DNA of 64,000 nt from assembly GCF_004362805.1 (NCBI RefSeq), contig NZ_SNYF01000007.1, positions 434,001 through 498,000 on the forward strand, given 5' to 3'. The notes under the pieces were generated by a model. That model saw only the letters and a list, made by a program, of their open reading frames with translations, did not search any database and had not been told where the DNA came from. Positions 16,612 through 25,526 of this stretch are shown piece after piece. The number at the start of each line of letters is the position of its first letter. Within the stretch, counting starts at the first letter, position 1. The DNA comes from Algoriphagus boseongensis (GTDB taxonomy: Bacteria > Bacteroidota > Bacteroidia > Cytophagales > Cyclobacteriaceae). Position numbers and translations under genes: made by a program.

Positions 16612-16672
16612 CAGTCCGTTCGGGTGAGCGGGGTGTTTTGGAAGTCCAAAACATTGATTACTAACCTAAAAC

Positions 16673-16715
16673 CTCTGATCTCATGACTCTAGGATCTGCT
16701 GGCTTATCAGAGTCA
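16673..16715 (+). promoter_or_regulatory. Mutually exclusive hairpins in the rpsA leader
   Basis: CTCTGAT (16673-16679) is perfectly complementary to ATCAGAG (16706-16712), and TGACTCT (16684-16690) to AGAGTCA (16709-16715). The two right arms share four bases, so only one hairpin can form at a time. They lie 11-14 bases ahead of the rpsA ATG. An additional stem, GTTTTGGA/TCCAAAAC, is near 16634-16652. The arrangement suggests translational autocontrol by S1, which is inference. Confidence 0.5.
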
Positions 16716-16733
16716 TTATTTATTTATGTCTAG
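16683..16733 (+). other. Possible 16-codon upstream reading frame overlapping the rpsA start
   Basis: ATG at 16683 opens a short frame (MTLGSAGLSESLFIYV) that ends at TAG 16731-16733, five bases past the rpsA ATG and in a different frame. Its start lies inside the alternative hairpins. Whether it is translated is unknown. Confidence 0.25.
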
Positions 16734-18495
16734 TTCAAAAGAATTTAACTGGGAAAACTTCGAAGTGAAAGGCTTTGGAGAAGGCTATTCCAAAGAGCAA
16801 AGAGCTCAAATGGAAGCCATGTATGCTGGCACTTTGAATGAAATCACTGAGAAAGAAGTGATCAAAGGAGTGGTAGTAGGTGTCAACGATAAGGATGTGA
16901 TCATCAACATCGGATTCAAATCTGATGGCTTGGTGCCAGTTTCCGAATTCCGTGACCTTGCCAGCGTAAAGCCGGGCGACGAGGTGGAAGTATTCATCGA
17001 GGAGCAGGAAAATGCTTTGGGTCAGTTGATCCTTTCCCGTAAGAAAGCCAAAATCGTAAGAGCTTGGCAAGACATCGAGAGCGCTTTGGAAAACGACAGC
17101 GTAATCGAAGGTCTAGTAAAGAGAAGAACCAAAGGTGGTTTGATCGTAGATATCTACGGTGTAGAAGCCTTCTTGCCAGGTTCTCAAATCGACGTGAAGC
17201 CTATCAGAGATTTCGATATCTATGTAGGTAAGAAGATGGAAGTGAAAGTGGTGAAAATCAACCACGCTAACGATAACGTAGTCGTTTCTCACAAAGTGTT
17301 GATCGAGAAAGATCTCGAAAAGCAAAAAGCAGAAATCCTAAACAACCTAGAAAAAGGTCAGGTTTTGGAAGGTGTGATCAAGAACATGACCAACTTCGGT
17401 GTATTCATCGACTTGGGTGGTGTAGATGGTCTACTTCACATTACCGATATTTCTTGGGGCAGAATCAATCATCCGGAAGAAGTATTGCAGCTTGATCAGA
17501 AAGTTCAGATTGTTGTCCTTGATTTCGATGATGACAAGAAGAGAATTTCTTTAGGTATGAAGCAGTTGACTTCTCATCCTTGGGATTCTTTGGCTGCAAG
17601 CCTAGAAGTAGGATCTAGAGTACAGGGTAAGATTGTAAACGTAGCTGACTACGGTGCATTCTTAGAATTGGCTCCAGGTGTAGAAGGTTTGATCCACGTA
17701 TCTGAAATGAGCTGGTCTCAGCATTTGAGAAACCCTGCTGACTTCGTTAAAGTAGGTGACGAAATCGAAGCAGTAGTGTTGACTTTGGACAAGGACGAGA
17801 GAAAAATGTCTTTGGGCATCAAGCAACTGACTGAAGATCCTTGGACTAAGGATGATATGGCTACCAAATATGCTGTAGGCACTAAGCACAAAGGAGTAGT
17901 AAGAAACTTGACCAACTTCGGTCTTTTCCTTGAATTGGAAGAGGGTATCGACGGTTTGGTTCACGTATCTGACCTTTCTTGGACTAAGAAAATCAAGCAT
18001 CCATCTGAATTCGTAAAAGTTGGAGACGAGCTAGAAGTAGCTGTTTTGGAACTTGACGTTGAAAACAGAAGACTTGCTCTTGGTCATAAGCAGTTGGAAG
18101 AGAATCCTTGGGATACTTTCGAAACTGTATTCCCTGCGGGATCTGTACATAAGTGTACTGTAGTTTCCAAAAACGACAAAGGAGCTGTTCTTGAGCTTCC
18201 TTACGGATTGGAAGGATTCGCTACTGTGAAGAACCTTGAAAAAGAAGACGGTTCTCAGGTTGAAGTTGGTGAAGCTTTGGATTTCAAAGTGACTGAATTC
18301 TCCAAGGATGATAAGAGAATTGTACTTTCTCATACTGCTACTTTCAAAGAAGAAGCAAAAGCTGCTAAGAAAGCTGCCACTGGTAAGAAGAAAAGCGATG
18401 AAGCGGTAGAAATGCCTGCTCAAGCTGAAAAGTCTACCCTTGGCGATATCGATGCACTTGCTGAATTGAAAGAGAAGATGGAAGGCAAAAAATAA
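16726..18495 (+). CDS. rpsA: 30S ribosomal protein S1
   Basis: 589 residues containing six S1 RNA-binding repeats (about 46-115, 128-197, 215-283, 300-368, 387-455, 472-537). The central repeats are the most canonical (NFGVFIDLGGVDGLLHITDISW, ADYGAFLELAPGVEGLIHVSEMSW and NFGLFLELEEGIDGLVHVSDLSW in shortened form). The C-terminal tail is Lys/Ala-rich. S1 brings mRNA to the 30S subunit. Codon use is strongly biased, as in other highly expressed genes. It is transcribed alone from its own promoter behind a structured leader and ends at a strong terminator. Confidence 0.97.
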   Translation: MSSSKEFNWENFEVKGFGEGYSKEQRAQMEAMYAGTLNEITEKEVIKGVVVGVNDKDVIINIGFKSDGLVPVSEFRDLASVKPGDEVEVFIEEQENALGQLILSRKKAKIVRAWQDIESALENDSVIEGLVKRRTKGGLIVDIYGVEAFLPGSQIDVKPIRDFDIYVGKKMEVKVVKINHANDNVVVSHKVLIEKDLEKQKAEILNNLEKGQVLEGVIKNMTNFGVFIDLGGVDGLLHITDISWGRINHPEEVLQLDQKVQIVVLDFDDDKKRISLGMKQLTSHPWDSLAASLEVGSRVQGKIVNVADYGAFLELAPGVEGLIHVSEMSWSQHLRNPADFVKVGDEIEAVVLTLDKDERKMSLGIKQLTEDPWTKDDMATKYAVGTKHKGVVRNLTNFGLFLELEEGIDGLVHVSDLSWTKKIKHPSEFVKVGDELEVAVLELDVENRRLALGHKQLEENPWDTFETVFPAGSVHKCTVVSKNDKGAVLELPYGLEGFATVKNLEKEDGSQVEVGEALDFKVTEFSKDDKRIVLSHTATFKEEAKAAKKAATGKKKSDEAVEMPAQAEKSTLGDIDALAELKEKMEGKK

Positions 18496-18531
18496 GTCTT
18501 GAGACATTAGACTTAAGACCTAATACTAAGA

Positions 18532-18562
18532 AACGCCGGCTGAAAAGTCGGCGTTTTTTTTT
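18532..18562 (+). terminator. rpsA terminator
   Basis: AACGCCGGCT (18532-18541), loop GAAA, AGTCGGCGTT (18546-18555), followed by a run of T. The stem has one G-U pair. It lies 36 bases after the rpsA stop. Confidence 0.9.
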
Positions 18563-18625
18563 ATGCTTTATTTAGGGGAAGGAAGGAGTATTACAGTTGG
18601 ATTTGCATTTGAAAGGGATTATTAT

Positions 18626-18719
18626 GAAAAAAGCACCCCGTTTTAGGATGCTTTTCACTGGAGGTCGCGAGCGGACCTGCCTGTCGTCAGACAGGTTCTA
18701 ACTGCTGTACAAGGTTTTG
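18626..18719 (-). pseudogene. Decayed duplicate of the tRNA-Cys 3' half and its terminator
   Basis: Bases 18626-18675 repeat 18741-18789 almost exactly: the terminator stem, CACTGGAGGTCGCG and GAGCGGA. Bases 18704-18719 repeat GCTGTACAAGGTTTTG from the real gene. The T-loop is broken by a 20-base insertion, and the 5' half of the tRNA is missing, so it cannot encode a tRNA. It is either a remnant of a tandem duplication or one end of a lost element that had integrated at the tRNA 3' end. Confidence 0.8.
18676..18695. repeat. 20-base palindromic insertion in the tRNA-Cys remnant
   Basis: CCTGCCTGTCGTCAGACAGG contains the hairpin CCTGTC-GTCA-GACAGG and interrupts the T-arm when compared with the intact tRNA-Cys at 18776-18846. 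Its size and symmetry resemble REP-like palindromes. I see no second copy in the window. Confidence 0.6.
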
Positions 18720-18740
18720 ATTTTGGAAAGGAGTTAAATA

Positions 18741-18772
18741 GAAAAAGCACCCATTTTTAGGATGCTTTTCAC
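18741..18772 (-). terminator. tRNA-Cys terminator
   Basis: Read on the minus strand, AAAAGCATCC and GGGTGCTTTT form a ten-pair stem (one G-U) around a 7-base loop, ending in a short T run directly after the tRNA CCA end. The same hairpin is repeated in the remnant at 18626-18655. Confidence 0.65.
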
Positions 18773-18846
18773 TGGAGGTCGCGAGCGGATTCGAACCGCT
18801 GTACAAGGTTTTGCAGACCTCTGCCTAGCCACTCGGCCACGCGACC
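18773..18846 (-). tRNA. tRNA-Cys (anticodon GCA), CCA encoded
   Basis: Minus-strand cloverleaf. The acceptor arm is GGTCGCG with CGCGACC. The D arm is GCC/GGC, the anticodon stem GAGGT/ACCTT with loop CTGCAAA (anticodon GCA), and the T arm AGCGG-TTCGAAT-CCGCT. The discriminator is U at 18776 and CCA is encoded at 18773-18775. All arms pair. A partial duplicate lies just downstream of it. Confidence 0.96.
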
Positions 18847-19123
18847 ATGATTTTCGGAATGCAAATCTAGGATTATTCTTTGCGACTCCAAATAGGCACT
18901 CTGGAAAAATAAATCAGGTCTTGGACATTTTTTAGAGGCAAACCCTAATTTTTAAACTATTTGTCTTTTGAAATACTGATTATCAGGCCTGTACGAAAAT
19001 GACGCAAAAAATACATTATTTATAATGGTTCTAAATTAATTTTCACTCAAAATTATATTTATAATCAACTGAAAATCAATGAAATATTAGCTCAAATATT
19101 GACTATTAGGAATATTTTGGTGT
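18847..19123. other. AT-rich intergenic region, no gene seen
   Basis: This spans the gap between tRNA-Cys and the act operon promoter. It is strongly AT-rich. I find no open frame of credible composition, no tRNA and no strong hairpin. Confidence 0.6.
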
Positions 19124-19166
19124 CGTATACGCATATTTGAAAAATTGGGTTCGGATAGTACCTTTG
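19124..19166 (+). promoter_or_regulatory. Promoter of the act-cox respiratory operon
   Basis: TTTG at 19136-19139 and TACCTTTG at 19159-19166 are separated by exactly 19 bases, a perfect match to the Bacteroidota housekeeping promoter. The 8-base palindrome CGTATACG (19124-19131) lies just upstream of the -33 and could be a regulator site. The leader to actA is about 40 bases. Confidence 0.8.
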
Positions 19167-19211
19167 CAGGGGTTAAAAGAGAACCTTTAAAACTATTTAA
19201 TTAGCTATAAT

Positions 19212-20474
19212 ATGTTATCCAAACGCTCGTTAGTAGGGATTCGATTGAATTTCCAGACACTGGCAGTGCTGTTTTTCATGCTGATTGGAGTTTCGGCTTA
19301 CGCTGTGGATCCGGCTGTGGCAAACAGTGATGAGGCTATCTCAGCAGGTAAGACCGTCTTCAACGCGAACTGTAAGCAGTGCCATAAGTTGGATCAAAAA
19401 AGTGTGGGACCGGCTCTTAGAGGCATCTCAGACCGCAGACCAATTGAGTGGGCAAAAAGCTTTATCAAAAACTCCCAGGCAGTAATTGCCTCTGGAGATG
19501 CGTATGCTACTGCTCTTTACAAAGAGTACAACAACACCGTCATGCCATCCCATGAGTTTTTGACCGATGATGATCTTGGTAATTTGTTAGCCTACATCGA
19601 GTATGGAGACAAAGTGGATCCGAATGCTGCCGTAGCAGGTGCTGAAGGCGCTGCCACTGGTACAGGTGCTGGAGGTGGAATTCCTACTGAGTACCTGACT
19701 GTAATTCTTGGCGTATTGGTATTGGTTTTATTGTTGATTTTGGTGGTTTTGGGATTGATTATCTCAGTTTTGACCAAGTACCTCAATAAGCAGCCGCTTG
19801 CTGAAGATGACCAAGAATTTATCAGTCAGAAGACAGATATCGGTAAAATCTTCAAGTCCGACGCTTTTATTATAGTAGTTACTGCTCTTGTTGTAGCGTT
19901 AGTTGCTAAGACAGCTCTTGACGGACTATATTCAGTTGGTGTGCAGCAAGGTTATGCTCCTGCTCAGCCAATTGCCTTTTCACATGCTTTGCACGCTGGA
20001 CAGTATGAAATTGCTTGTCAGTATTGTCATACAGGAGTAGAAATTGGTAAGTCTGCCAATATTCCTTCACCAAATATTTGTATGAACTGCCACATGCACA
20101 TTCAAAATGTGGGTGGTAAAGAAGGAATCTCTCCAGAAATCCAAAAGATTTACGATGCAGTAGATAATAATCAGCCTATTGAATGGGTGAGAGTTCATAA
20201 CCTTCCAGATTTGGCTTATTTCAATCACTCTCAGCACGTAGCTGTTGGTGGTATTGAATGTCAGACTTGTCACGGTCCAATTCAAGAAATGGAAGTGGTA
20301 GCTCAGCACAGCTCATTAACCATGGGTTGGTGTATTGATTGCCACAGACAGACTGAAATTGCTGCAGAAGGCAATGCCTATTATGATAAGTTGGTGCAAT
20401 TGCACTCTGATTCCAAAGATGCGCTTAAAGTAAAAGACATCGGTGGTCTAGAGTGTGCCAAGTGTCATTATTAA
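19212..20474 (+). CDS. actA: Alternative complex III subunit ActA, multiheme cytochrome c
   Basis: 420 residues. After a signal/anchor segment there is an N-terminal cytochrome c domain with one CxxCH (CKQCH, C54). Two membrane segments follow (about 160-190 and 215-235). A C-terminal domain then carries five CxxCH motifs: CQYCH (C269), CMNCH, CQTCH, CIDCH and CAKCH. The C-terminal pentaheme part is the classical ActA, which passes electrons from the iron-sulfur subunit ActB towards the terminal acceptor. The extra N-terminal heme domain makes six sites in all. It is the first gene of the operon behind a perfect promoter. Each CxxCH would be matured in the periplasm by a cytochrome c system not present here. 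Confidence 0.95.
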   Translation: MLSKRSLVGIRLNFQTLAVLFFMLIGVSAYAVDPAVANSDEAISAGKTVFNANCKQCHKLDQKSVGPALRGISDRRPIEWAKSFIKNSQAVIASGDAYATALYKEYNNTVMPSHEFLTDDDLGNLLAYIEYGDKVDPNAAVAGAEGAATGTGAGGGIPTEYLTVILGVLVLVLLLILVVLGLIISVLTKYLNKQPLAEDDQEFISQKTDIGKIFKSDAFIIVVTALVVALVAKTALDGLYSVGVQQGYAPAQPIAFSHALHAGQYEIACQYCHTGVEIGKSANIPSPNICMNCHMHIQNVGGKEGISPEIQKIYDAVDNNQPIEWVRVHNLPDLAYFNHSQHVAVGGIECQTCHGPIQEMEVVAQHSSLTMGWCIDCHRQTEIAAEGNAYYDKLVQLHSDSKDALKVKDIGGLECAKCHY

Positions 20475-20513
20475 TTCCTTATCCTTTTTGCTAATTCATT
20501 CCTAGAAATAAAA

Positions 20514-23500
20514 ATGAAGGAAAATAAAAAAACCTACTGGAAAGGGCTCGAGCAACTCAGCAACGATCCGGAGTTTGTAAAGCATGCCGACAGGGAGTTT
20601 CCTGAACTTCCTAGCAATCTTTCAGAAGAAGGCAATGCTTCAAGAAGAGATTTTCTCAAACTGATGGGTTTCAGCTTAGCAGCAGCTTCTTTGGCTGCTT
20701 GTGAGACTCCTGTGAGAAAGGCTATTCCTTATGTGAACAAGCCGGTTGATATCAACCCTTCTATTCCAAATTATTACGCTTCAACTTTTGCCTCAGGTGG
20801 TGATTATGCTGCTGTTGTGGTAAAAACTAGAGAAGGTCGTCCAATCAAAATTGATGGTAACGAGCTTTCTCCTATTAATAAAGGTAAAGTAAATGCCATC
20901 GTGGAGGCATCGGTTCTTTCTCTGTACGATAAGCAGAGATTGGCTGGTCCTATGATTGCTGGCGAAAAATCTGACTGGAAAACAGTAGACGAGCAGGTTA
21001 AATCTAAATTAGCTTCTGCTGGTACTGTAAAGGTGGTCACTAATACTATCCTTTCTCCATCTACAGAAAAGGCTATCCAGGAAATGGGAGCTGCCTTCGG
21101 TGGTGTAGAGGTAATTACTTACGATCCAATTTCAAATTATGGAATTGTAAAGGCTAATGAAACCTATTATGGTCAAGGGGTAATTCCTTCTTATCATTTC
21201 GATAAGGCTAAGACCATCGTTTCATTTGGTGCAGACTTTTTGGGAACATGGATTTCTCCAATTGAATTTGCTGGTGCTTACGCTAAGACCAGAAAAATCT
21301 CCAAGGAGAAGCCTGAGATGTCTCGTCATTACCAGTTTGAGTCAAATATGTCCATGACTGGTGCCAATGCAGACTACAGAACTCCAATCAAAGCTTCTCA
21401 AAGCGGTTTGGCTGTTCTTGCTTTGTATAATGCAATTGCATCCAAGGCAGGTGCTGCTACAGTTTCTGCTCCAAAAGTAGAAATCGCTAATATCGATAAG
21501 GCTGCTAATGATCTTTGGGCAGCTAAAGGTGCATCTCTAGTAGTTTCTGGCTCTAATGATCCTAATGTTCAGGTTGTAATCAATGCAATCAATGAACTTC
21601 TAGGTAACAATGGTTCTACCATCGATTTCACTACTCCTGTTCATTTCAGAAAAGGAAATGACGCGAGAATGAATCAATTCATCGGAGAACTTAAAGGTGG
21701 ACAAGTTGGAGCAGTTATTTTCTATAACTGTAATCCAGTTTACGATCACCCAAGAGGAGCTGAAGTTGCTGAAGGAATTGCAAAAGCTAAAGTAAGTGTT
21801 GCTACAAACGGAACTATGGATGAGACTTCTTCCTTGGTTCAAATTGTAGCTCCAGATCATCATTTCTTGGAATCTTGGAATGACTTCGAACCTAAGTTCG
21901 GTCATTATTCGCTTTCCCAGCCTACCATTTCTCCATTGTTTGACACCCGTCAGGCTCAGGATTCATTCTTGACTTGGGGAGGTTCTTCTTCAAACTATTA
22001 TGATTTCTTGAGAATGAACTGGGAATCTTCTGTATTCACTCAGGTTGAAACTGGTGGTGAATTCCAGGAGTTCTGGGACAAGGCTCTTTATAATGGTGTA
22101 ATTTCTGCCAATAAAATCACTGCTGCTTTAGCTCCGGTTGGAGATGTTTCAGCTGCAGCTTCTGAAGTTGCAAAGGCTTACAAAGCTGACAATGCCGGTG
22201 CAGAATTGGTTATCTATACTAAAGTCGGAATCGGTAATGGTACTTTTGCCAACAACCCTTGGCTTCAGGAAATGCCAGATCCAATCACCAAAGCGACTTG
22301 GGATAACTATTTGACTGTTTCCCAAAGCTGGGCAGTTGAGAATGGAGTTACTATGGTAGAAGAAAATACCAGAAAGGCTCAAATTACTGTAAATGGCAAG
22401 TCTTTGATCGTTCCTATTCTTGTTCAACCAGGACAGGCAAAAGGAACCTTTGGTCTTGCACTTGGATATGGTAGAACCAAAGCAGGTAGAGTTGCAGATG
22501 GAGTAGGGGTTAATGCTTATGATCTCCTTGAAGCTTCTAAAGGCTTTGTCAATTTTGATATTACTTCCGGTGTAGAGATCGCAGTAACTGCGGATACTTA
22601 TAAAATCGCTCGTACTCAGACTCACCAGACTTTCATGGGACGTGAAAACGTAATCCAGGAAGCGACTTTAGCAGATTATAAGCAAGATGCTTCTGCTGGA
22701 AGATACAAGCCTGAAATCTACAAGGACGGTGAGTTTGTAAAGCCTTCTAAAATTTCACTTTGGAAAGGTCATCAATATAGCCAGCACCACTGGGGTCTAG
22801 CAATCGACATGAACTCATGTATTGGTTGCGGAGCTTGTACGGTAGCTTGTCAAGTTGAAAATAACGTAGCCGTAGTAGGTAAGCAAGAAGTTCTCAATAG
22901 AAGAGAAATGGCTTGGATCCGAATTGACCGTTACTATTCTTCTGATGCTGCAGCTGATGATTTGACAGGTTTGGAAATGGCTTCTGAAAATCCTGAAGTT
23001 ACCTTCCAGCCGATGATGTGTCAGCAGTGTAACAATGCACCTTGCGAAACGGTGTGTCCAGTAGCTGCTACTACTCACTCTTCTGAAGGTCTTAACCAAA
23101 TGACTTACAACAGATGTATCGGTACTAGATATTGTGCCAACAACTGTCCATATAAAGTACGTCGATTCAACTGGTTTAAGTACCATGACAACAAGGACTT
23201 CGCAGGAGTTAACATTGCTCAGAACGATGATTTGGGTAAGATGGTATTGAATCCTGATGTGACTGTCCGAGTAAGAGGGGTAATGGAAAAATGCTCCATG
23301 TGCGTGCAGCGAATTCAGGCTGGTAAGCTTACCGCTAAGCGTGAAAAGAGAAAGGTTCAGGATGGAGAAATCAATGTGGCTTGTGCCGTGGCTTGTCCTA
23401 CTGATGCTTTGGTATTCGGAGATATGAATGATCCAAACAGCAAAGTTTCTCAGTTGCTCAAAATTGAAGAGAATTCTACTTCAGCTTTGAAAGAGGTAGC

Positions 23501-23597
23501 CGAGGAAAGAGCTTACCATGTATTGGAAGAGATCAACGTTAGCCCTAACGTTTGGTACTTTACCAAAATCAGAAATAAAGAGAAAAACGAAGCGTAA
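20514..23597 (+). CDS. actB: Alternative complex III subunit ActB, iron-sulfur subunit
   Basis: 1027 residues. A twin-arginine motif (SRRDFLK, 43-49) is followed by a lipobox-like LAAC (C63), which fits export and lipid anchoring. The large middle part resembles a molybdopterin oxidoreductase but, as in known ActB, would not need the cofactor. The C-terminal ferredoxin-like region holds four cluster sites: CIGCGACTVAC; CQQCNNAPCETVCP; CIGTRYCANNCP, where Thr replaces one Cys as expected for a 3Fe-4S site; and CSMC with CAVACP. It relays electrons from quinol oxidation to ActA hemes. It lies 39 bases after actA. Confidence 0.96.
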   Translation: MKENKKTYWKGLEQLSNDPEFVKHADREFPELPSNLSEEGNASRRDFLKLMGFSLAAASLAACETPVRKAIPYVNKPVDINPSIPNYYASTFASGGDYAAVVVKTREGRPIKIDGNELSPINKGKVNAIVEASVLSLYDKQRLAGPMIAGEKSDWKTVDEQVKSKLASAGTVKVVTNTILSPSTEKAIQEMGAAFGGVEVITYDPISNYGIVKANETYYGQGVIPSYHFDKAKTIVSFGADFLGTWISPIEFAGAYAKTRKISKEKPEMSRHYQFESNMSMTGANADYRTPIKASQSGLAVLALYNAIASKAGAATVSAPKVEIANIDKAANDLWAAKGASLVVSGSNDPNVQVVINAINELLGNNGSTIDFTTPVHFRKGNDARMNQFIGELKGGQVGAVIFYNCNPVYDHPRGAEVAEGIAKAKVSVATNGTMDETSSLVQIVAPDHHFLESWNDFEPKFGHYSLSQPTISPLFDTRQAQDSFLTWGGSSSNYYDFLRMNWESSVFTQVETGGEFQEFWDKALYNGVISANKITAALAPVGDVSAAASEVAKAYKADNAGAELVIYTKVGIGNGTFANNPWLQEMPDPITKATWDNYLTVSQSWAVENGVTMVEENTRKAQITVNGKSLIVPILVQPGQAKGTFGLALGYGRTKAGRVADGVGVNAYDLLEASKGFVNFDITSGVEIAVTADTYKIARTQTHQTFMGRENVIQEATLADYKQDASAGRYKPEIYKDGEFVKPSKISLWKGHQYSQHHWGLAIDMNSCIGCGACTVACQVENNVAVVGKQEVLNRREMAWIRIDRYYSSDAAADDLTGLEMASENPEVTFQPMMCQQCNNAPCETVCPVAATTHSSEGLNQMTYNRCIGTRYCANNCPYKVRRFNWFKYHDNKDFAGVNIAQNDDLGKMVLNPDVTVRVRGVMEKCSMCVQRIQAGKLTAKREKRKVQDGEINVACAVACPTDALVFGDMNDPNSKVSQLLKIEENSTSALKEVAEERAYHVLEEINVSPNVWYFTKIRNKEKNEA

Positions 23598-23615
23598 TCA
23601 TAATTTAATTAAACT

Positions 23616-24980
23616 ATGCAGGTTACTTCATCCGTACGCCAACCGTTAGTTACTGGAGGTAAAACCTACCATGACGTGACACATGACATTTCACGTCAGG
23701 TAGAAGGAAAGCCTTCCTTGCTTTGGTTCCTGGCTTTTTTAACAGCAGCTGGAGTTTTGGCACTGGGAGCAATTGCTCTGGTAGCTACCCTCTGGGAAGG
23801 GATCGGTATGTGGGGTCTAAACAAAACAGTAGGTTGGGCTTGGGATATCACCAACTTCGTGTGGTGGGTTGGTATCGGTCACGCTGGTACGCTTATTTCC
23901 GCGGTATTGTTGTTGTTCAGACAAAAGTGGAGAACATCCATTAACAGAGCTGCCGAGGCGATGACCATCTTTGCCGTAATTTGTGCCGCTCAGTTTCCAA
24001 TCATCCACATGGGTCGTCCATGGTTGGGTGCTTATTGGGCGCTTCCATTACCAAATACTTTCGGTTCTCTTTGGGTTAACTTCAACTCCCCGCTTTTGTG
24101 GGACGTATTTGCGATCTCGACTTATTTCTCAGTATCCTTGGTTTTCTGGTACATTGGTTTGATTCCTGATTTTGCTACTATCCGAGATAGAGCAACAGGT
24201 TTGAGAAAAACCATTTACGGAGCTCTTTCTTTTGGATGGGATGGAGCAGCTAAAACTTGGATGAGATATGAGTCAGTTTCCTTGATTCTTGCAGGTTTAG
24301 CAACACCATTGGTACTTTCAGTTCACACGATCGTATCCTTTGACTTTGCTACTTCTGTAATCCCAGGATGGCACACTACTATCTTCCCTCCATACTTCGT
24401 TGCAGGTGCGATTTTCTCCGGATTTGCGATGGTATTGACCTTGATGATCATCACCAGAAAAGTGTTCAAGTTGGAAGATTACATTACCATAGGACACATT
24501 GAATTGATGAACATTGTAATCATCATTACCGGTTCTATCGTAGGTATCGCATATATCACAGAATTCTTCATCGCATGGTATTCTGGTGTCGAAGCTGAGC
24601 AATATGCCTTTATCAACCGTGCTACTGGACCTTACTGGTGGGCTTACTGGTCAATGATGACTTGTAACGTAATTTCTCCTCAGCTATTCTGGTTCAAGAA
24701 AATTAGAACTTCTATTGTTGCTACCTTCTTACTTTCATTAGTAGTAAACATCGGAATGTGGTTTGAAAGATTTGTAATTATTGTAACCTCTCTTCACAGA
24801 GATTACTTGCCTTCTTCTTGGGCAATGTTCTACCCAACTTGGGCTGATGTAGGAGTTTACTTGTTCACTTTCGGCTTGTTCTTTTCCTTGTTCTTCCTTT
24901 TTGCGAAGTTCTTCCCGGTGATCAACATGGCTGAAGTAAAATCTGTATTGAAGTCTTCATCTGAAAAAGTGGTAAAATAA
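23616..24980 (+). CDS. actC: Alternative complex III subunit ActC, NrfD-like quinol-binding membrane subunit
   Basis: 454 residues with about ten membrane helices. It belongs to the NrfD/PsrC family. Family landmarks include [30 protein letters not shown] and [11 protein letters not shown]. It oxidises menaquinol at the periplasmic side of the membrane and donates electrons to ActB clusters. It is homologous to ActF in the same operon. It starts 18 bases after actB and is followed two bases later by actD. Confidence 0.96.
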   Translation: MQVTSSVRQPLVTGGKTYHDVTHDISRQVEGKPSLLWFLAFLTAAGVLALGAIALVATLWEGIGMWGLNKTVGWAWDITNFVWWVGIGHAGTLISAVLLLFRQKWRTSINRAAEAMTIFAVICAAQFPIIHMGRPWLGAYWALPLPNTFGSLWVNFNSPLLWDVFAISTYFSVSLVFWYIGLIPDFATIRDRATGLRKTIYGALSFGWDGAAKTWMRYESVSLILAGLATPLVLSVHTIVSFDFATSVIPGWHTTIFPPYFVAGAIFSGFAMVLTLMIITRKVFKLEDYITIGHIELMNIVIIITGSIVGIAYITEFFIAWYSGVEAEQYAFINRATGPYWWAYWSMMTCNVISPQLFWFKKIRTSIVATFLLSLVVNIGMWFERFVIIVTSLHRDYLPSSWAMFYPTWADVGVYLFTFGLFFSLFFLFAKFFPVINMAEVKSVLKSSSEKVVK

Positions 24981-24982
24981 TC

Positions 24983-25513
24983 ATGGAAAAAGACACTCAT
25001 TTTATTCTTGGAGTTTACGACGATGAGGACGTATTGCTCCATGCAGTGGAGAAAGTAAGAGGTAGTGGAGTAAAAATTCACGAAGTATATTCTCCGTATC
25101 CAGTTCATGGATTAGAGCATGTTTTGGGATATAAAAGATCCAGGCTTCCTATTGCGGCATTCCTTTTCGGATTGTTGGGAACAAGTTTGGCTTTGACCAT
25201 GCAGTTTTACATGATGCGCTTTGACTGGCCGATGATTATCGGTGGTAAAGACTACGCTGCATTCCCGGACTTTATTCCGGTTTCCTTTGAGATGACCGTT
25301 CTTCTTGCTGCATTTGGAATGGTTGGAGTTTTTATGGTGAGCTCAAATCTTAAGCCTTGGGCTCAGCCTAGAATCTTCGACTTGAGAAGCACAGATGACA
25401 AGCACATCATGGCAATTGACATTGCTAATAACAGTGCGATGGATGTTGAGAAAATCAAGGAAATCCTTGCTTCCTCAGGTGCCACAGAAGTGAATAAGAA
25501 AAGTTTTGAATAG
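24983..25513 (+). CDS. actD: Alternative complex III subunit ActD (DUF3341)
   Basis: 176 residues. An N-terminal soluble domain (FILGVYDDEDVLLHAVEKVR) precedes two membrane helices (about 52-75 and 98-120) and a short C-terminal soluble part. This is the DUF3341 architecture that defines ActD. It is a structural subunit that holds ActC and the peripheral arm together; no cofactor site is visible. The gene starts two bases after actC. It ends 13 bases before the ATG I chose for actE, in agreement with the tight operon. Confidence 0.94.
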   Translation: MEKDTHFILGVYDDEDVLLHAVEKVRGSGVKIHEVYSPYPVHGLEHVLGYKRSRLPIAAFLFGLLGTSLALTMQFYMMRFDWPMIIGGKDYAAFPDFIPVSFEMTVLLAAFGMVGVFMVSSNLKPWAQPRIFDLRSTDDKHIMAIDIANNSAMDVEKIKEILASSGATEVNKKSFE

Positions 25514-25526
25514 AAATACCGGATAT

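Noticed and set aside
18676..18695. Insertion sequence in the tRNA-Cys remnant
   Set aside because: It is only 20 bases long, with no transposase and no visible target duplication; at most a small palindromic unit.
18626..18719. A second tRNA-Cys gene
   Set aside because: The 5' half is missing and the T-arm is disrupted by an insertion; no cloverleaf can form.
25506..25526. Extended ActE N-terminus from a TTG inside actD
   Set aside because: The lipoprotein signal begins at the ATG 25527, and the extension would spoil it.
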